A stretch of 64,000 bases of DNA, taken from Deltaproteobacteria bacterium (GTDB lineage Bacteria; Desulfobacterota; Binatia; UBA9968; JAJDTQ01). The DNA lies in NCBI GenBank assembly GCA_028818755.1, contig JAPPNF010000186.1, positions 1 through 64,000 on the forward strand, written 5' to 3'. Under the pieces are notes generated by a model. That model was not told where the DNA came from. It searched no databases and was given only the letters and a program-made list of their open reading frames with translations. A program made the translations under genes and the position numbers. Shown here one piece after another: positions 62,706 through 64,000 of the stretch (position 1 is the first letter of the stretch; each line of letters starts with the position of its first letter).

Positions 62706-64000
62706 CTATTCGGGCAAACCCGCGGCGCCCCGCTCCTTCGTCAGTACCACCCGCGCGTCGACCGGGACCACGCGGTCTTCGTAGACGAAGAGCGGGTTGA
62801 CCTCGGCTTCGGCGATGTCCTGCCATTTGAGCAGGCTTTGCGCGACGGCGCTCGCCGCGGCCATGATGGGTCCGGTGCGCACGGAAGCCTGGCCTCGCGT
62901 GCCGGTGAGCAGGACGTGCGCCTTCAGCTCGGAGAGCATCGACGCGATCTCCGAATCGTCGGCGGGCAGCACTCGGTGCGCGACGTCGCGAAAGACCTCG
63001 ACCCAGATCCCGCCGGCGCCGATGGTAAGGACGGGACCCAGCTGGGGGTCGCGGTAGGCGCCGATCAGGAACTCGGCAATCGGCTTGGGCAGCATGGGCG
63101 ACGCCAGCGCCGTGTACCGCTCCACGGGAAGACCACGCGCACGTGCGTAGCTGCGCGCATTCGCGACGATGCTCTCGAAGGCGATGCGGGCATCTTCCGG
63201 GGTGCGGATGTCGAGGACGACGCCTCGCGCGTCCGACTTGTGGGTGATGTGCCTGGAGAGGAGCTTGAGCGCGACGTTGTGGGGGGCTCGAACTGCCTTT
63301 TCCGCCGCTTCCACCCCGGATCGGATGACTTCGGCCGGTTCGAGGGCGAGCCCGCAGTCACCCAGGACCTCCCGGGCCTCGAGTTCCGTCAGGGTGGTCC
63401 GCCCGTCTGAACGCGCGGCGATGATCGCACGATGACGGGTGGAAGCTATGGATAAGGGTTTGGCTGTTGCCGACAGAGTGACCGTGAATGGGTCGGCGGA
63501 GTCCTGACGGTCGCCGCCGTGGGCCCGCCAGTCGTCCCGGTCTGCCCGCCGGTTCCCCCGGCGCTGTAACTCCGCAACCGCGCGGCACGCGACTTCGAGG
63601 GACTCGATCACCGGGACGCCCGTCTGGCGCAGCGCATCCAGCGGCTTGCTTTCCATCGCCGTGTAGAGGGACTGCACGACCAGTCCCTTGCCTGCCGCGC
63701 GCATCGTCGCCGCCATGTCGTCCGCAGCGGCGGTCTCGATGTCCGCAAGCCCCTCGGAAAAGCGGATTCCGTACCCGCCGAAGAGCCCTACCACCAGCAC
63801 GACGCCCACCGCCGGGTCGGCGGCCAGCGCCTTCATTGCGCGCGGGAAGACGCCGGGATCCGTGTCCGCGGCTCCCGCCACATCCACCGGATTCCGTACG
63901 GCGGCGGCCGGTCCGAGGTGGGTTCTCAGCGCGGACATGGTGCGTTCTTCGAGTTCGGCCAGGGGCGCTCCCATTTCGACGAGGTAGTCGACCGCGAGTG
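62706..64000 (-). CDS. ADP-forming acyl-CoA synthetase, C-terminal part (5' end beyond window)
   Basis: The frame is open through the window edge, so the N-terminal CoA-binding domain is missing. About 431 residues are visible. First is part of the succinyl-CoA-ligase-like flavodoxin domain (RNPVDVAGAADTDPGVFPRAMKALAADPAVGVVLVVGLFGG). A linker follows, then an ATP-grasp_5 domain (RTTLTELEAREVLGDCGLALEPAEVI, VALKLLSRHITHKSDARGV, GIWVEVFRDVAHRVLP, AEAEVNPLFVYEDRVVPVDARVVL). It joins a carboxylic acid to CoA with ATP to ADP conversion, or the reverse. It probably supplies or recovers the acyl-CoA used by neighbours. Confidence 0.87.
   Translation of the reverse strand, partial: LAVDYLVEMGAPLAELEERTMSALRTHLGPAAAVRNPVDVAGAADTDPGVFPRAMKALAADPAVGVVLVVGLFGGYGIRFSEGLADIETAAADDMAATMRAAGKGLVVQSLYTAMESKPLDALRQTGVPVIESLEVACRAVAELQRRGNRRADRDDWRAHGGDRQDSADPFTVTLSATAKPLSIASTRHRAIIAARSDGRTTLTELEAREVLGDCGLALEPAEVIRSGVEAAEKAVRAPHNVALKLLSRHITHKSDARGVVLDIRTPEDARIAFESIVANARSYARARGLPVERYTALASPMLPKPIAEFLIGAYRDPQLGPVLTIGAGGIWVEVFRDVAHRVLPADDSEIASMLSELKAHVLLTGTRGQASVRTGPIMAAASAVAQSLLKWQDIAEAEVNPLFVYEDRVVPVDARVVLTKERGAAGLPE

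Overview
The window is about 64 kb of GC-rich, densely coding bacterial DNA. Its gene content suggests a Gemmatimonadota-like bacterium (inference; there is no rRNA or other marker gene). It has SusC/SusD-type outer-membrane import pairs, a TonB-dependent receptor paired with a DUF4249-like lipoprotein, several exported peptidases and hydrolases, BNR/sortilin-type and six-bladed propeller proteins, plant-type leucine-rich repeats, and an ECF sigma/anti-sigma pair. There is no CRISPR array, no rRNA or tRNA gene that I can support, and only one scrap of an insertion sequence.

Layout. 1-6.7 kb: surface proteins with Ig/cadherin-like domains, including a large LRR lipoprotein ending in a metzincin-like protease. 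6.7-9.2 kb: a frameshifted propeller gene, then about 1 kb of degenerate DNA with an IS110-type transposase tail and a diverged repeat pair. 9.2-21.6 kb: a BNR/sortilin-like protein, a hotdog thioesterase, a TonB receptor plus lipoprotein (minus strand), an S9D glutamyl endopeptidase-like protein and a DUF5117-type zinc protease. 21.6-36.3 kb: two paralogous SusC/SusD loci, one followed by a CocE/NonD hydrolase and the other by two tandem amidohydrolases. Both SusC genes have the same promoter and a long leader with conserved stem-loops. 36.3-40.5 kb (minus): a FabH-like ketoacyl synthase, a second CocE/NonD hydrolase and a Tat-exported alanine racemase homologue. 40.7-49.5 kb: propeller lipoproteins, a DUF4440-like lipoprotein, and a translationally coupled run of class IV aminotransferase, ECF sigma factor, anti-sigma and a HEAT protein with a long 18-residue repeat rod. 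49.6-54.7 kb: thiol and redox genes (an OsmC-family protein with an in-frame UGA at its catalytic position, MsrA, bacilliredoxin, DoxX) with a diaminopropionate ammonia-lyase-like enzyme, a voltage-gated K+ channel and a LiaF-like protein. 54.7-64 kb: a three-subunit 4-hydroxybenzoyl-CoA-reductase-type molybdoenzyme, a thiolase, a zinc alcohol dehydrogenase and an ADP-forming acyl-CoA synthetase running off the window end.

How the genes work together (inference): the exported peptidases, SusCD pairs and periplasmic hydrolases look like a system for taking up and degrading peptides or amide/ester compounds. The last 10 kb handles CoA-linked aromatic or fatty acids. The 49-55 kb block handles oxidative stress.

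The two most notable observations are a probable selenocysteine OsmC-family peroxidase with a bSECIS-like hairpin right after the UGA (49596-50063, minus), and a structured leader RNA shared by the two SusC genes (21718-21957 and 28507-28793) whose stems are kept by compensatory substitutions.
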